Source of the DNA: Diphasiastrum complanatum
Taxonomy: Eukaryota; Streptophyta; Lycopodiopsida; Lycopodiales; Lycopodiaceae
Length of the DNA: 64,000 nucleotides
NCBI GenBank assembly: GCA_029204225.1
Contig: CM055099.1
Coordinates: 50,823,798-50,887,797, forward strand
Direction of reading: 5' to 3'
This document shows, piece by piece, positions 11,225 through 23,302 of the stretch (position 1 is the first letter of the stretch; every line of letters begins with the position of its first letter). A program made the position numbers and the translations under genes. The notes under the pieces were generated by a model, which made no database searches, was not told the DNA's origin, and worked only from the letters and a program-made list of their open reading frames with translations.

Positions 11225-12213
11225 TTTATAGGAGCTGTAGCTGGTGGTGGCTTCGGTCTTGTTGGACAGTCTTTATAGCAATGCCCATAACCACAGTCAT
11301 AATTTTTTTCTTATTTGGACATTCTACAACTTTGTTATTTTCTCCACATGCAAAGCATCCAAGTGGTGCTCTGGTCCAGTTTCTAGATGCTTGTTGTTGC
11401 GTGGCAGCATAAATATCTTACTATTCTAAAGATCCACCTTCTTGATCAGTACCATAATTCCATTGCTCGACACTTCTGTACGAATTTGGTTCCATCAAAT
11501 TGACAGGAGGAGCGGGGTGCTTTGGTGGGACAGGTAAGGCTAAATGTTCCAGGTATCCAAGAGCAGATTGTCGAGGTCTAGCTGTTGGATTTTCTCCATA
11601 ATGTGGTTTTTGATATCCCATTTGGGCATACCGTTGCTAAATCATCCAATGATCGAAGTTGCAAAAAGTAGTCTCATGATCAGGCAAATTACACAAATGG
11701 CATATATTGATTTCCATTTGTTTTTTCAATTGAGGAAACTCATTCACTGTGTGATTTCCTGTACAAATAAAACACCAGACATTTTCCCTAGTAGAAAATT
11801 TGCAAACCTCTCGAGTTCCTTGTTCGCTTGTCCATGGAAGTCTTCATGCTTTCATCTTCTCATCAAATTGCGATTGCAACTTTTCCATCTGTTTCTGCTA
11901 GTTTTTCCTGAGTTTCTCAAACTCATTGAGCATCATTTCTGCAGTAGCGTTGACATTTGTTGATGCAATAGTGGTGGATGTCGTAGTGGTATGCCTTGCT
12001 ATATAAGGCAACATACTTATATTCCCGAATTGCATCATCCATAGCATTCTGCAACATCGCATTAGGTAAACCTGACAAAAACCACATAATCATGGCATTT
12101 TCATTAATCAGTTCAGATTCGCACTTAGATCTGAGGCGTTTTACCCGTTCAATGTAATCTCGGAACATTTCTCGCTTTTCCATTTTAATTTTACTTAAAA
12201 GTAGGAAAGGGTT
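11225..12213 (-). pseudogene. gag of G1, degenerate
   Basis: The most upstream part recognised (12183-11923) contains FRDYIERVKRLRSKCESELI, the capsid segment seen in the plus-strand gag remnant near 51050. A coiled segment and four CCHC-type knuckles follow, by comparison with G3. Here knuckle 1 has lost its last Cys (NHTVNEF instead of NEC, near 11735) and knuckle 2 is kept (CHLCNLPDHETTFC). Knuckle 3 has Asn for His (CFACGENNKVVEC), and knuckle 4 is removed by a frameshift near 11290-11300. A Pro-rich block lies at 11600-11450. N-terminal gag beyond 12213 is lost. Confidence 0.75.
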
Positions 12214-12790
12214 TTAAACGGGGTTGTTATGTCCATGATCAGTAAGTAGGATTCAATATACTCCTAGTCTTGGATACACAGTACTCCAGTAAATCAAGCT
12301 GTTAGTTATGCCAAATCATACTGGATGTGATTTGAAAGTAACTAATATCCTTGTGAGGCCTAGAACACACTAAATGGAGTTTAGACAAGGTATGAGATAG
12401 TGTGTGCATGTGTAGAGTTATCAATAACTATTCTATGAATAAATGGTCCATGCATAGGACTCTATTCTAGGTGAATCTATGTATAGGAAACATAGGGCTA
12501 TGCATGGCTATGTGTCCAAGATGCATCAGGCTCTATATAAGAGAACCAAATTCGTCCTACTCCTCATTGTGATCATGGATTCATTGTCAGGGTTTCACTC
12601 TACATTCATGCTTCTTGTTCCTTGGCTTGGGGGTGAATCTTCTAGAGTTGATTGGTTGTTTGTACTTGGTTGGGTGGTTGCTCCATAGTGTGTTATCTTG
12701 TAAGCAAGATCTTAGGGAGCTTCCCTTATAGGGGTGCTCTTCTAACAATGATTGGATTGAATTCTTGAAAAGCACCTCCATGGGCAGCCA
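12214..12790. other. unassigned insert upstream of G1 gag
   Basis: Gag homology stops at about 12213 and nothing gag-like resumes after 12790, so this block interrupts or replaces the gag N-terminus. Features such as ATAGGACTCTATTCTAGG and AGGGAGCTTCCCTTATAGG resemble LTR or solo-LTR sequence. I could not find paired termini or a target duplication. Confidence 0.35.
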
Positions 12791-13995
12791 TCTTCACAGA
12801 TTTAAATAAGCAGACAATGAGATTGGATTTAGATTTTCAATCAAAACTATCTCAAATCAGATCTGCTAGATTTATTCCACTTGGCAAGAATCAGATTTCT
12901 ATATTGTGAAAAAGATTTCAAAATTCAATCAATCGATACTTTTCAAAAATGAAAAAAATTTTAAAATCAAAATCAGACTGTATCAGATTTGACCCAAATT
13001 TTGACAGAGACTTGATCTAGAAAATTAGAATCTAAAAATAGAACTGAAAAAGGTTTCCTAGGCGAAGATAGACTCGATGAAGATTCAGCAGTGCTATTTT
13101 CAAAAAAAAACTCTTTGATCAGGTCTTTCTGACAATTTCTATGGAAATAACCTTCGTCGAACTCTCAGACTAGAAATCTGACACATATAAAGCTGCGTAA
13201 ACCCGACAAAGGTTTTTGGCACACAAAAACACAGTTTATGTCTTTTGGCGAGGGTAAAAATCAAGATTTTCTATGATCAAAATAAGATGAATGTTCTTTG
13301 AACTCAAAAATAGTAATTTACTATAAATAGAATGATTTGAAAACTCGACGAAGGTTCTGACGAAGAATCAAGAGTAATACTGGTATTTTTGCAAAAAAAA
13401 AGACTTTTTTTTGGCAGAAATATGACAATATGACAACTGATCCTCTGAAAAATCCTTCTATTTCTGATATTATTTTTTTTGTCGGCCTGGTAGTAGATAG
13501 ATATGAATCACACCTATGCACAGTGAATTGGACGAAGGTTATTTTTCTGTATTTTTAGGGATTTGGTGATTTTTTGGTGTTCTTTGATGTTTCTGAAAAT
13601 CTACTGGGAAGGATTGTTTGCCCTTCAAACTGAAGGTTTTGTGATCAAAACCGAAGGTGTCTACAACTCGGTGAAGGTTTCTTGAAAGAGGGCAAAAAGT
13701 TATCAGCTTTGATGACAATTTTTGCCTCCTTTTGACCAAAATCTGGCAGATTTGACCGATTTTTGTTGTTGTTTTTTATATCTCAGATCCAAATGGATCT
13801 TAAGATTGGTTATCTGAATAGCTTTTCATGTTCCACAATCAGATTAGATTTCAAACAAGCAAATCCACTCAAATCAAGTAAAATCACTTCCAAACTAACC
13901 CTAAATGCAGATCTAACACTATTAATGCAACGACAAGATGCCTAATGCAAGCTAATCATCCAACAAACATGCTGCAAACTGAAAAATTGGCGTAG
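12791..13995 (-). other. 5' leader of G1 with repeated CGAAGG motif
   Basis: Non-coding between primer site and gag. It carries many near-copies of (G)GCGAAGGTT / AACCTTCG, for example near 13060, 13151, 13344, 13355, 13534, 13650 and 13670, embedded in A/T-rich sequence. The same motif marks the spacer before the aORF. No additional ORF is visible before gag. Confidence 0.5.
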
Positions 13996-14060
13996 CTCCC
14001 CAACAACGACACCATAATTGTAGTGGGTTTCTTTCCTTGCCTATCCTCAATGTCCTCTCT
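13996..14060 (-). other. primer binding site and inner end of 5' LTR of G1
   Basis: On the minus strand the LTR ends CACTACA at 14019. After a 4-base spacer comes TGGTGTCGTTGTTGGGGAG (14014-13996). This is the tRNA-Asp type primer site of Athila/Tat gypsy elements with C-to-T substitutions. The adjoining 40 bp match the LTR at 51628 (GGTTTCTTTCCTTGCCTA). Further into the LTR the match is lost in simple repeats. Confidence 0.7.
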
Positions 14061-14761
14061 CATGGCTCCTCTCATTGTTCTAACGGTTCTTTCTCTCTCA
14101 CGGTTTCTCTCTCGCGGTTCCTCTCACTGTTCTGACGATTCACACGGTTCTCGGATGCTATCGGTTCTCACGGGCCGTTGTTGACCCCTCCCAAACGACC
14201 GCAAAGGAGGTGTTTGTGGCCCCTCCCTTCACGGTGTTTGCGGCCCCTCCACTCACTCACTCACTCACTGGTCGTCGTCGATCTGCAAACACACCTTATA
14301 CCTCAATGTACTCCTTACATGATTAACTGTTTCATCATTTGGCATTATCTACAATCATATAAGGTGTTGATCTGCAAACTGGACGCCGTTGATCAACAAA
14401 CACACCTTATGATGGTGGTGTGATTCTTCAGCTCTGCCCGACTGTTGTGATAGTAGGCTCACGGCTCAAGGTTCCGATAGCAGGCTCTTCTCCTCACGCT
14501 TCTGATAGCATGCAGGTCGCGATCTTCAACAGCTCTTGACAGTTGCGATCTTCAATAGCTCTTGCCAGTCGCGATCTTCAACAACTCTTGCCAGTTGTGA
14601 TCCAACGGTTCTCACGAATCTCTCTCTCTCTCTCTCTCACCGCTAAGGACCGCATTTCACCGCACTCACTCACTCACTCACTCACTCATGGTTCTCACAG
14701 TTGTCACGATGCTCAATCTCTCTCGGATGCTCTCCCTCTCTCTCACTCACGGTTCTCACGA
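14061..14761. repeat. low-complexity CT-rich DNA with CGGTTCTCACG motifs
   Basis: Variants of ACGGTTCTCACG and GATGCTCTC occur repeatedly here and on the far side of the CT array, with TCAC runs (CACTCACTCACT near 14260 and 14663). Two blocks (about 14166-14250 and 14995-15065) are near-duplicates carrying GACCCCTCCCAAACGA. All long open frames are Ser/Leu or Arg/Glu repeats and are not genes. Confidence 0.6.
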
Positions 14762-14889
<128 letters not shown>

Positions 14890-15149
14890 TGCTCTCGGTG
14901 ATCACGGTTCTCACGATGCTCTCTTTCTCTCACTCACGGTTCTCACAAAGCTCTCTCTCTCTCGGATGCTATCGGTTCTCACAGGCTGTTGTTCACGGTT
15001 CTCACGGGCCATTGTTGACCCCTCCCAAACGATTGCAAAGGAGGTGTTTGCGGCCCCTCCCTTCATCCCGCATAGGGACCGCATTTAGGCCATTTGTGGT
15101 CCTTTAGGCCATGCATTTCACCGCGAACGAAGGCAACGTTGACCGCATA

Positions 15150-15255
<106 letters not shown>

Positions 15256-15289
15256 CTCAAGGAGGTTTTTGAACAAAGGAGGTGTTTGC

Positions 15290-15515
15290 GACCTCACTTC
15301 AAGGACCGCAACCTCACTACAAGGACCGCATAAGGACCGCTATTAGGCCGCATAGGTACCGCATTTAGGCCATTGGTCCTTTAGGACACGCATTTCACTA
15401 GATCATCGGCCGCTTAGGGACCACATTTAGGCCGGATAGGGACCGCAATTAAGCCGCAAAGGGACCGCATTTAGGCCGCATAAGGACCGCAATTAGGCCG
15501 CATAGGGACCACCGC
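15290..15515. repeat. 22-bp minisatellite (GGGACCGCATTTAGGCC type)
   Basis: Consecutive 22-bp units run 15412-15433, 15434-15455, 15456-15477 and 15478-15499, plus a partial fifth. Each has the form GGGACCGCAtTTAGGCC followed by GCATA or GCAAA. Diverged units extend left to about 15290, and a related block lies at 15069-15125 before the second TC array. Confidence 0.85.
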
Positions 15516-15609
15516 CACCTAGATCAGAAAATCAGCATCCGTCAACGACATACTGAATTTCCAAATCATCGGCCGCCATTGCCCGTCAACGACGGGCACT
15601 CTTTACTAG

Positions 15610-15612
<3 letters not shown>

Positions 15613-15660
<48 letters not shown>
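15613..15660. repeat. (TA)n then (CA)n microsatellite
   Basis: About 40 bp of TA repeats ending in CACACACAC. Confidence 0.95.
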
Positions 15661-15662
<2 letters not shown>

Positions 15663-15670
15663 TCTCATAT

Positions 15671-17150
15671 TAACCTCAAAGTATCAAAATCAAAATCAAA
15701 TTGCTGCAAAAGATTGTCAATGACTACATTTGTCTAGATTGTGAGATTATTGTTCTTGGCCACAAACATGTCTTCAAATAGGGTGGGTTCAGTACAGATG
15801 AGGCTTGCATGTGAGTGGCTTAACTTGGAAATATCAAAGTTCCTATTTCTTGAAAAAAAAGCAAGCCTTATTTGCTTAGATTATACTTGCTTACATGTCT
15901 TTTAGCTTCATTGTTCCCAAGACAATTGGTTGTGCAATTGTGGCCTTGCGTGTCAATTTTAAAACTTCTCGTGGCTCACATTGTAGGTGACTTCCACATA
16001 CTAATGACATACATCTACACATAAGAAAAATCAAGGCCTACATTATATCTTCAAAGCATTCAATAGAACAACTTATTTCTTCAAAGCATCTTATAGAATA
16101 ACTAGGTTACCAACTTCCTTATCCTATGAAACAACTTATTTGTTACAGCATCTTATATAACAACTAGATTACCAACTCCCCCACCTTTGCAACAACCATA
16201 CTTGTGTGTATAAATTATACACATGTTCTCGCATTCCCTCCACAAAATTATTAAAGAGCTCCATTTGACATCTTAACAACCCCATATATATATATATACA
16301 TATCTCAATTGTTAAAGAGTTAACATTTGTCACTCTTATTTAATATATTGTAACATTAAACTTTTCTATAATGAGTAACTTATACTTTTTTTAACACTCC
16401 AATGCTATTTTTCATTATGTACAACGACACTTTACATCCATAGATCATTAAGGGGTAAAGCCTTTGGGCTGAGTTAACATTCGTGAGGGTCCATGCCCAA
16501 GGCCCCAAGGGCCATAAAGCCCTCAGTACTTGAGGGCTTTCCCCAACATCAATAAAGAAGTTCATTTGAAAAAGTTTCGCAGCTGTTGGAACATTAAGGA
16601 CTCGGTAATGGCCATTGGGAGGGCCAATACCACACATAATCAGGTACCTGGCAGTCAAGTGGTGGAGGCCACAACCTACTTGCAGACCAGATTATATATG
16701 TGGTGATGTGGCAAACAGTGGACATTATCGCACGTATTTGCCTTTAGCAAGAGATTTTTCAAGCTATTGCTTGAAATTCATGCCCGAGACATTTACTAAA
16801 TAATCTTCGACTGTGGCCATTTGCTCGGGGCGGTTATGAGTGTAATGCCCTCCCAGAGGGCATAGAGATTATGGGCATAATGCCCTAACGGGGTCGAAGG
16901 CATAATAATGACTCCCCCCAAAAAAATCCCACTAAGCCTAAAAAAATCCATTTTTTGTATTCTTAAACATTCTGAAGGCCCGGAGATTCAAATTTGAATT
17001 TGGTTCACCAAATAAATATATAGTATATATTACTAATCTGTTTTAAACTCTAATTTATGTTTAAAACTTGGGATTAGTCCCTAAGCGTGCTTCAATCTGC
17101 CTGTTTTCGCCTAATCTTTCGGGGAGATTAAGGATTTCCCATCCATACTC
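15671..17150. other. intergenic region upstream of the glycosylase gene
   Basis: No coding domain. A perfect 10-bp stem with a 5-base loop lies at 16516-16540 (AAAGCCCTCA, loop GTACT). Near 16848-16890 there is a group of related GCCCTC/GGGCAT inverted motifs (ATGCCCTCCCAGAGGGCAT). A minus-strand open frame of 92 codons (16658-16380) overlaps the stem and has no family resemblance. Confidence 0.5.
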
Positions 17151-17157
17151 TTTTACT

Positions 17158-17215
17158 TGTATAATATATATAAGAGCTTTGAGCTTCGATCCAATTCTCT
17201 CTTCTCTCTCTCTCT
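17158..17215 (+). promoter_or_regulatory. TATA box and CT-rich start region of the glycosylase gene
   Basis: TATAATATATATAAG (17160-17174) is followed about 30 bp later by a CTCT-rich tract (about 17198-17222), a common plant TATA/initiator arrangement. It is the nearest good core promoter on the plus strand to the glycosylase ORF. The start site at about 17200 is inferred. Confidence 0.5.
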
Positions 17216-18234
17216 CTCTCTTTCTCGTGTTCTCGTTGGTTTTGTCTTGTTTTTGCGATCTGCCTGATCTGCCCATTCCTTTCTCCTGTCTCTCGTCGTC
17301 TCTTCGAACCAGACACCAACCCACCCAGCTTCAGGAATCCAGAGCTCAGCTATCCATGCTTCTAGCCCCCACCCAGCTTCAGGAATCCGGAGCTCAGCTA
17401 TCCGTCCTTCTAGCCCCCACCCAGCTTCGGGAATCAGGAGCTCAGCTATCCATCCTTCTAGCCCCCACCCAGCTTCAGCAGCTCAGCTATCCAGTCTTTT
17501 AGCCCTGTTTACACTGTCTGGGGGGATCATTGCTGCTGTGTGTTTCACTAGCCTGTTAAAAAGGGTGTTGGAAAAGGCGCAGGAATAGGGTGATTTGGTA
17601 GAGAGGGTGGGTGCAGAGAATCAGAATAGCAAAGCATTGTTTCTACTTGTGTCCTCTGTACTGTTTCTGTTTATCTGTTGTGGGTGTTGATAGATCTGCA
17701 GGGAAGATTTGTAGATATTTTTGTGTTATCTTTTGGATGTGACTCTTGTTCCAGGAGTGCATTGTGGATTTGGAGTGTCAACTGTGTCGCCATCACTCTA
17801 GCTTCGTCCTCTGTGCTGCGAGTACGATTAGGCAGTGCGTTTTCAGCTCTCCTTTCTCTGTATTCCAGTGCTTAGGAAGTATTTATGCATTGTTTGAGGT
17901 AGCTGTTGCATTGAATGAAATCTACCTCCTCAAGCATGAAGAGTTATATTAAAAATATTTGGTGAACTAGGAAAAAACTTGAGCAGATTGCAGAAACACA
18001 ATCTCGGTGGAGAACTGCAGGACGAAAATGCTCAGAAACTGGAGAAAATTGGATTCTTTGTAACAGTGAAAGTACTCAATCTGCACAGAGGCAGATTGTA
18101 ACTTTCTTTCAGACTAGATAGTCTTCAGAAAGTTGCTCTGGCAAAAGATTTTACTCAAACAGGCAACTGAGGCAATTGCACAGTCTGCTTCTCCAGAGAC
18201 AGAGACAGAGAGAGAGGTTCTGAAGGGGATTCCA
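17216..18234 (+). other. probable 5' leader of the glycosylase gene
   Basis: This region lies between the inferred start site and the first in-frame ATG. An in-frame stop (TAG, 18115-18117) precedes ATG 18235, so the main coding exon starts after it. The region holds the 48-bp tandem repeats and several short upstream open frames (17678-17875, 17746-17952). A leader intron is possible, but no single donor/acceptor pair is compelling. Confidence 0.45.
17326..17502 (+). repeat. 48-bp tandem repeat, about 3.7 copies, in the leader
   Basis: The units begin CCAGCTTCAGGAATC and end CTTCTAGCCCCCAC; three full copies and a partial copy sit head to tail. Since 48 is divisible by three, the open frame 17068-17502 reads through them as a 16-residue repeat containing QLQESGAQLS. 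The frame's ATG (17068) lies upstream of the TATA box, so it may not be transcribed. Either an expressed upstream ORF or a simple minisatellite is possible. Confidence 0.75.
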
Positions 18235-21200
18235 ATGTCTTCAGATAGTGATGCAACCAATTTGGGAGGAGCTGAGCCATTCCGACCTGTCTTGTGCAAA
18301 ACTCAACCCAAAGTGCCTCCGAAGCTCCCCATAAGAGCACCTGTCAAAGCACCCATAAAACCCAAGAGCCACTATAAAAACAGCATCGATTTAGTCACAA
18401 AGATGCCTGAAAGCTCAACAGATCCGATCCCAAAGATCACTTCAAAGAAGCTTCAAGCTATTGCATCACCTGTCTCGACAAAAACTCCACCTAGCACACC
18501 CAAATGTCCAGCAGAAGCCCTCCCTTTGAGCTCAACCAAGAAGACTCCCAAATGCGTGATCAAATCTGCTATAACGCCTCCATTCACACCAGCACCACTG
18601 AGTCCCGGGAGCCTAGCAGCAGCCCGGAAGTCAAGCAAGCAGGAATTCCATGCCCAAAGGCGATTGAGAATTTCTGGGTATGGGCGTACACAAGGAAGCC
18701 CAAAATGTGGCAGGATCGTGCCTGAAGGAATAGGCATGGACGACCTTGCCCCTCCTGTGGTTGAGAAAAAGCGATGCGGGTGGATCACTTCCCAAAGCGG
18801 TAAGTCAGAGCTGAAGTCGCTCTATCGTTAGTTCTTACCCACTTTTCTCATGATGTAAAATCAGATCTTGCACTTTCTTTTGAGTTTTTATAGCTTACTT
18901 CTTGATGCGGATATAAATTCAGATATGTGTGCGAGGCCTGTGTGCATCTTCGGGACGTATACCACCGTTTTGGTGTCTCTACGATGATCAATGACCACTT
19001 TTTGGTTGATTATTTTGCCTGAAGTCATCTTTCAACTTGTCTTTGCAGATCCAGGATACATTGCTTATCATGATGAAGAATGGGGAGTTCCTGTTTATGA
19101 TCAGATGTGAGTGATTTTTACATTTCATTCCTCAAACAGGCTCTTCTTATCAAATGGGAGATACTGTGTGTACTTTTGACAAATGGAATTGGCCAAGAGC
19201 TTCGAAAAAAAATTGTGATAGATGCATCTTAAAAGTCCTTTACTTTATACTAGATATCATTTCATTTGTATGCAGACTGCAAGATTTGCACATCAGAGTA
19301 GTTGTGGGTTCTTGTCATAATTGGACTACGGAGCAAGTTTCATGGTCAAGAAATGTAACTTAAAACATATCACTTCTTCCGCAGTATGCTTTTTGAACTT
19401 CTAGTTCTGGTGGGAGCTCAAGCAGAACTCAGCTGGCCTACAATTTTGAGCAAGCGTGAGCACTTCAGGTAGCTACATAAATGCAAGCTCTTTCAAGAGT
19501 TCTTAGTCTTTTGTAATATAATGCTCCTCCCCTTCAATATATCAAACAATGCTGGATAGTTCTACCGGCTCATGGCTAAGAGTTTTTGTTCTCTCAGTTG
19601 GCATTGCGAGATGTTTTGATGCTTTGGCTGTAGCGCTGTCCTCGCACCTAACTCCTTACATGGTTTTGAAAACTGTCATAATGTACTGCAGGGCTGCATT
19701 TTCTGGTTTTGATCCTGTGGTAGTCGCAAACTTTGCTGAGAAAAAAGTTCTCTCCTTGGCAACTGATAGCAATTTATCACAGCCTGAGGCAAAAATTCGC
19801 GGTGCTGTCAACAACGCCAAAAAGATGCTGGAGGTACATTACTTTTAACATCATTGCTAAGAATGTATGCTCTGTAAGTATAGGCTGAAGGTAGAAAAAA
19901 GTTGAGTGGTTAATCTAGGAACATATAATCGGTGTAAAGAAATTCCTAGAGTTGTGTTACTATTTTGTTTTCGTAGTGCATTGCCTTACCCCCAGAGGAC
20001 ATTTGTGATGAGGATTCTTTGGACTCGGCTGAAAAGCAGTGCTATAAATATTTTGAGTTGAACTCAGATTTATTTGCTCAAAAATTTTCAAAGCAAACTA
20101 CTTCCATGCAGATCTAGCAACAGTAGAGCGTCTCTTAATGCAAAGCTGTACTTTATTTTCGATTTTGGATTTATGAATGCCTAATTCAAATTGACCATCG
20201 CATCTTCTAACTCTCGCTTTCAAAATTGTAACATTTTCAACATATCATGCACGTAATGGATTCTTTGTGCTGATTACCCCCACATTTTGGGCTTTTTCAA
20301 AAGCATAAAATGTCACTGAATTTTCAAAATTTTGAAGCCCATTCCAGTCCGCGTGAGACTGCGTGTCAGTCTGTGTCAGACTGTGTGCGTCAGATTGCAA
20401 CGTGGCAGTTTCTCATTGGTTCAAAAAATCCCAAACTGCTGATTATGCTTTGTAAATGGCATGTGGAAAAGTCAAAGACTCCATTACGCAATGGAATGAG
20501 CCGGGCACAGCCCATTTTGCAGAATGGCCTGTGCCTGGCTCCTTTCATAATACAATAAGGCAGGTCAGCAATAGCACGTTAACATTTCTCTTCTTTTCTG
20601 TTCTGCAATTTTCACTTGTCTCAATTTTAAGAATATATGAATTTTTATACTTACCAAAGTTGATTTTTCACTTCGAAAGGAAATCTTCCGGCATGGAATG
20701 TAGAAATTCTGTCACCTGCATGATAAGGATGTCGTTTGCTTCATCCAAGGTTTTGGTGAAAGCAAGTAGCCATATACCAGGACTTTAGGGTAATGTTTCC
20801 AACAAGACGTCACTCTGGTGGAAGAATCTGTTAAAGTAGCGACTTTGACTGTTAGAAGACTTCGGATACTAAATTGCTAGAACCAATTCCTGATTACTGC
20901 ATCTCCTTGCTTTTCTGTTTCTGAAGCGAGTTAATTATGTTTTTAAAAGAGACATATGTGGCACATTGAACAAGACATCAGATATTTTCCAATGCCGTCT
21001 TAAAGGACACAGTCAAAGACAAAAGGACAATTCGGGCTGGTTAATATCTATATATGCACATATATAAACAAAAGACTAGCTTTTGGCTCCTCTTCTCATC
21101 CTTTTATGATCACCTCTTTGAACTTTCTATTAGATTATCTACTTCATGAAGCTTTTAATGAACTTCTAACTTGTTATCTGACCTATTTTGGGTTTCATTC

Positions 21201-21606
21201 TTATTCAGAAGGGACTGTTTGAATTTGTTTACACTTTACTGAAATAAATAGATGTGCTGACTGTGTTCAGGTTGCCGGTGAGTTTGGATCATTCAGTAGC
21301 TATCTGTGGAGTTTCGTGAATCACAAGCCCATTGCAAACAAATATCGCCTTCCTAAACAAGTTCCTGTGAAGTCTCCCAAGTCTGAAGCAATCAGTAAAG
21401 ATCTAATCAAACGAGGGTTTCGATTTGTTGGACCTGCTGTGGTGTATTCTTTGATGCAAGCTGCAGGCATGGTAAATGACCACCTTGTGCAATGCTTCAG
21501 ACACGAAGAATGCCTTGGTTTGTCAGAAAAGAGCACAGGAAGAGGCAAGATAAGTGAAGCACGAGGGATCATTCGAGTTGGACTAGATGAGGTTGTAGTT
21601 TGTTGA
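18235..21606 (+). CDS. TAG: DNA-3-methyladenine glycosylase I, five coding exons
   Basis: A base-excision-repair enzyme that removes 3-methyladenine by cleaving the N-glycosidic bond. Coding exons are 18235-18799, 19049-19106, 19385-19468, 19692-19833 and 21271-21606, all with GT-AG junctions that keep the frame. They total 1185 nt, 394 residues. ATG 18235 is the first in-frame Met after a stop at 18115. Residues 1-~165 are a Lys/Pro/Ser/Thr-rich, probably disordered extension. The Tag domain starts at KRCGWI (Cys181) and continues YIAYHDEEWGVP (His196), LFELLVLVGAQAELSWPTIL, and KRGFRFVGP ... VNDHLVQC (His354, Cys358). Cys181, His196, His354 and Cys358 correspond to the four zinc ligands of E. 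coli Tag. As I align it, the position of E. coli Glu38 is Val, with Glu five residues later; other plant homologues also vary here. The last intron is long (1437 bp). Nuclear or organellar location cannot be told. Confidence 0.93.
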
Positions 21607-23221
21607 GAAAGCCGAGCATAATCTCTTAGACAATTGCATGATCCAAGAATTTAGCCTTAGTACCTGGCATACAAAGAAATCTACTCTTCAAAGTTAGAAG
21701 AACCATCTGATGTACCATGAAAAAAATAACAACAGCAGCCACTAACCAGCTTTTGAATGATATCAAAATTGTAATTATTCACAAACTAATCTTCATGTTT
21801 TCTGTCAAATTTGACATCTGCTATCAAGTTTACTCAATCTTAAGTGATGGGCAGTTTCACTTGTGCTACCAAACTAGGAGGAAGAACATCTCTTGCAACT
21901 CCAGTTTTTTTGGGTGCTTGTAAAAGTACTACAGATTTTTCTTTAGTGCCGTGGATGAATGCGCCATGTTGATTTATCTAATTTCTTGTTACCTATGAGC
22001 ATTGAGCTCTGTTTCACTTGGCTGGGGAATAGGTCTGCTTTCTCATTCAGTGTCACTAGCATTATCTATTGATGCTCTATATATTTCTTTTGCTTGGGTG
22101 TTCCAAAGGCTCTAAGAGATGGAAAAGCTTTTTTTTTTTAGAAATATTACTTGATCATCAATGCTTTCGAATCCATTTGAAAAATTTCTTTTTGTTGTAA
22201 TGAATTTCATGTGAAAATATTAGCAAAGAATCTTGCTTAATCTAGCTTGATACAAACAAACAATGGAGATACCTATGCTAGACAATGTATGCACTAGACT
22301 ACCAAAACATCTAGATCAAAGTAAGGATCATACATTATGAAGCAAATAGGTTAGATATTGTAAAAAACCAGCAAGCTAACATCCAAGAGTATGTGATCAA
22401 AGTCTGACAGCATTATGATGTAAAAATATCACTACATTCTTGAATAATGCAAGATCAAGTCACAAACTTGATCGAGACTAGTAACAAATGATAAACTTTC
22501 AACTTGGAGATGTATAGATGTATTTATGTACATGAAATAAACCTAAATTTAAAATTTGAGCCAAGTTGCCTTAGCCTCTACATACATTTATTTGGACCAT
22601 AGATTTAACCAAGTGAAATGTGCAAGTGCCACCTAGTTAGATGGTGAGTTGCCACTTTGGAACTAGAGCCACAAGGTAAAGGCACATCTCCTACTTCAAC
22701 TTAGATACATATTTGGGCTTAAACATCGGAATGGGAAAGAAGAATGAGAAGTTCCTTATTATTACAAAAAGCGCTAGTACTCGGACAAAATCGGAGGACC
22801 TGAGCCCTAGATGGGCAAGAACTAAACCTATCCAGAAATACGACGAAAAATAGAGGGGGAGTTCCATTATGCTGGAGTAATGGTACATGCTTTTTTCGTG
22901 TTGATCCGTATGGAATTAGCACAACCTGGCAATGAAAATCTTGTAACATTGCCCTAGGTTCATAATAGAAACATTAAGAAGTGGCATGATATCGAAATAC
23001 TAAGTTAACCCTTACACAATTCTATAGCTTTCACAAGTGGAAAAGAGCCCCTAAAGCTTGAGGTTATAAAAATATTGAAAAGTTGCCATGAAACCTTTCG
23101 TAAAGTTTCATGAATCTTGAAACATGCCATAAAGAAGAGTGGTTGTGAGATATCATGGGTGGTCCCCACATGTGAGGGAGGTTGTTACCTTTGAGAACAT
23201 CGGCCCATGTTTTCGTGTGCA

Positions 23222-23302
<81 letters not shown>

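Larger units (their letters stand above)
4489..14060 (-). mobile_element. Ty3/gypsy element G1, decayed, with additional ORF after pol
   Basis: Read on the minus strand the order is: LTR end and primer site (14019 and 13996-14014), long leader, gag, protease, RT, integrase, spacer, aORF, polypurine tract (4552-4568), then the start of the 3' LTR (TGTTGGAGGG from 4551). The primer site resembles the tRNA-Asp type site known from Athila/Tat gypsy lineages, with C-to-T changes. The LTR termini match those of a second copy at 51628-52008. RNase H is deleted and gag and protease carry frameshifts, so the copy is inactive. The gag-PR-RT-IN order and the IN C-terminal domain support Ty3/gypsy; Tat/Athila affiliation is an inference. 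Confidence 0.75.

Noticed and set aside
15412-15515. CRISPR-like array
   Set aside because: The units are directly adjacent 22-bp repeats with no unique spacers, in a plant nuclear context.
16380-16658. 92-codon minus-strand frame
   Set aside because: No recognisable domain; overlaps inverted repeats; no promoter or homologous copy in the window.
18133-18234. Upstream extension of the glycosylase frame beginning at a TTG
   Set aside because: A plant gene should start at ATG. The first in-frame ATG after the stop at 18115 is 18235.
18453-18788. 111-codon antisense frame over glycosylase exon 1
   Set aside because: Shadow of the proline-rich sense coding sequence; no independent evidence.
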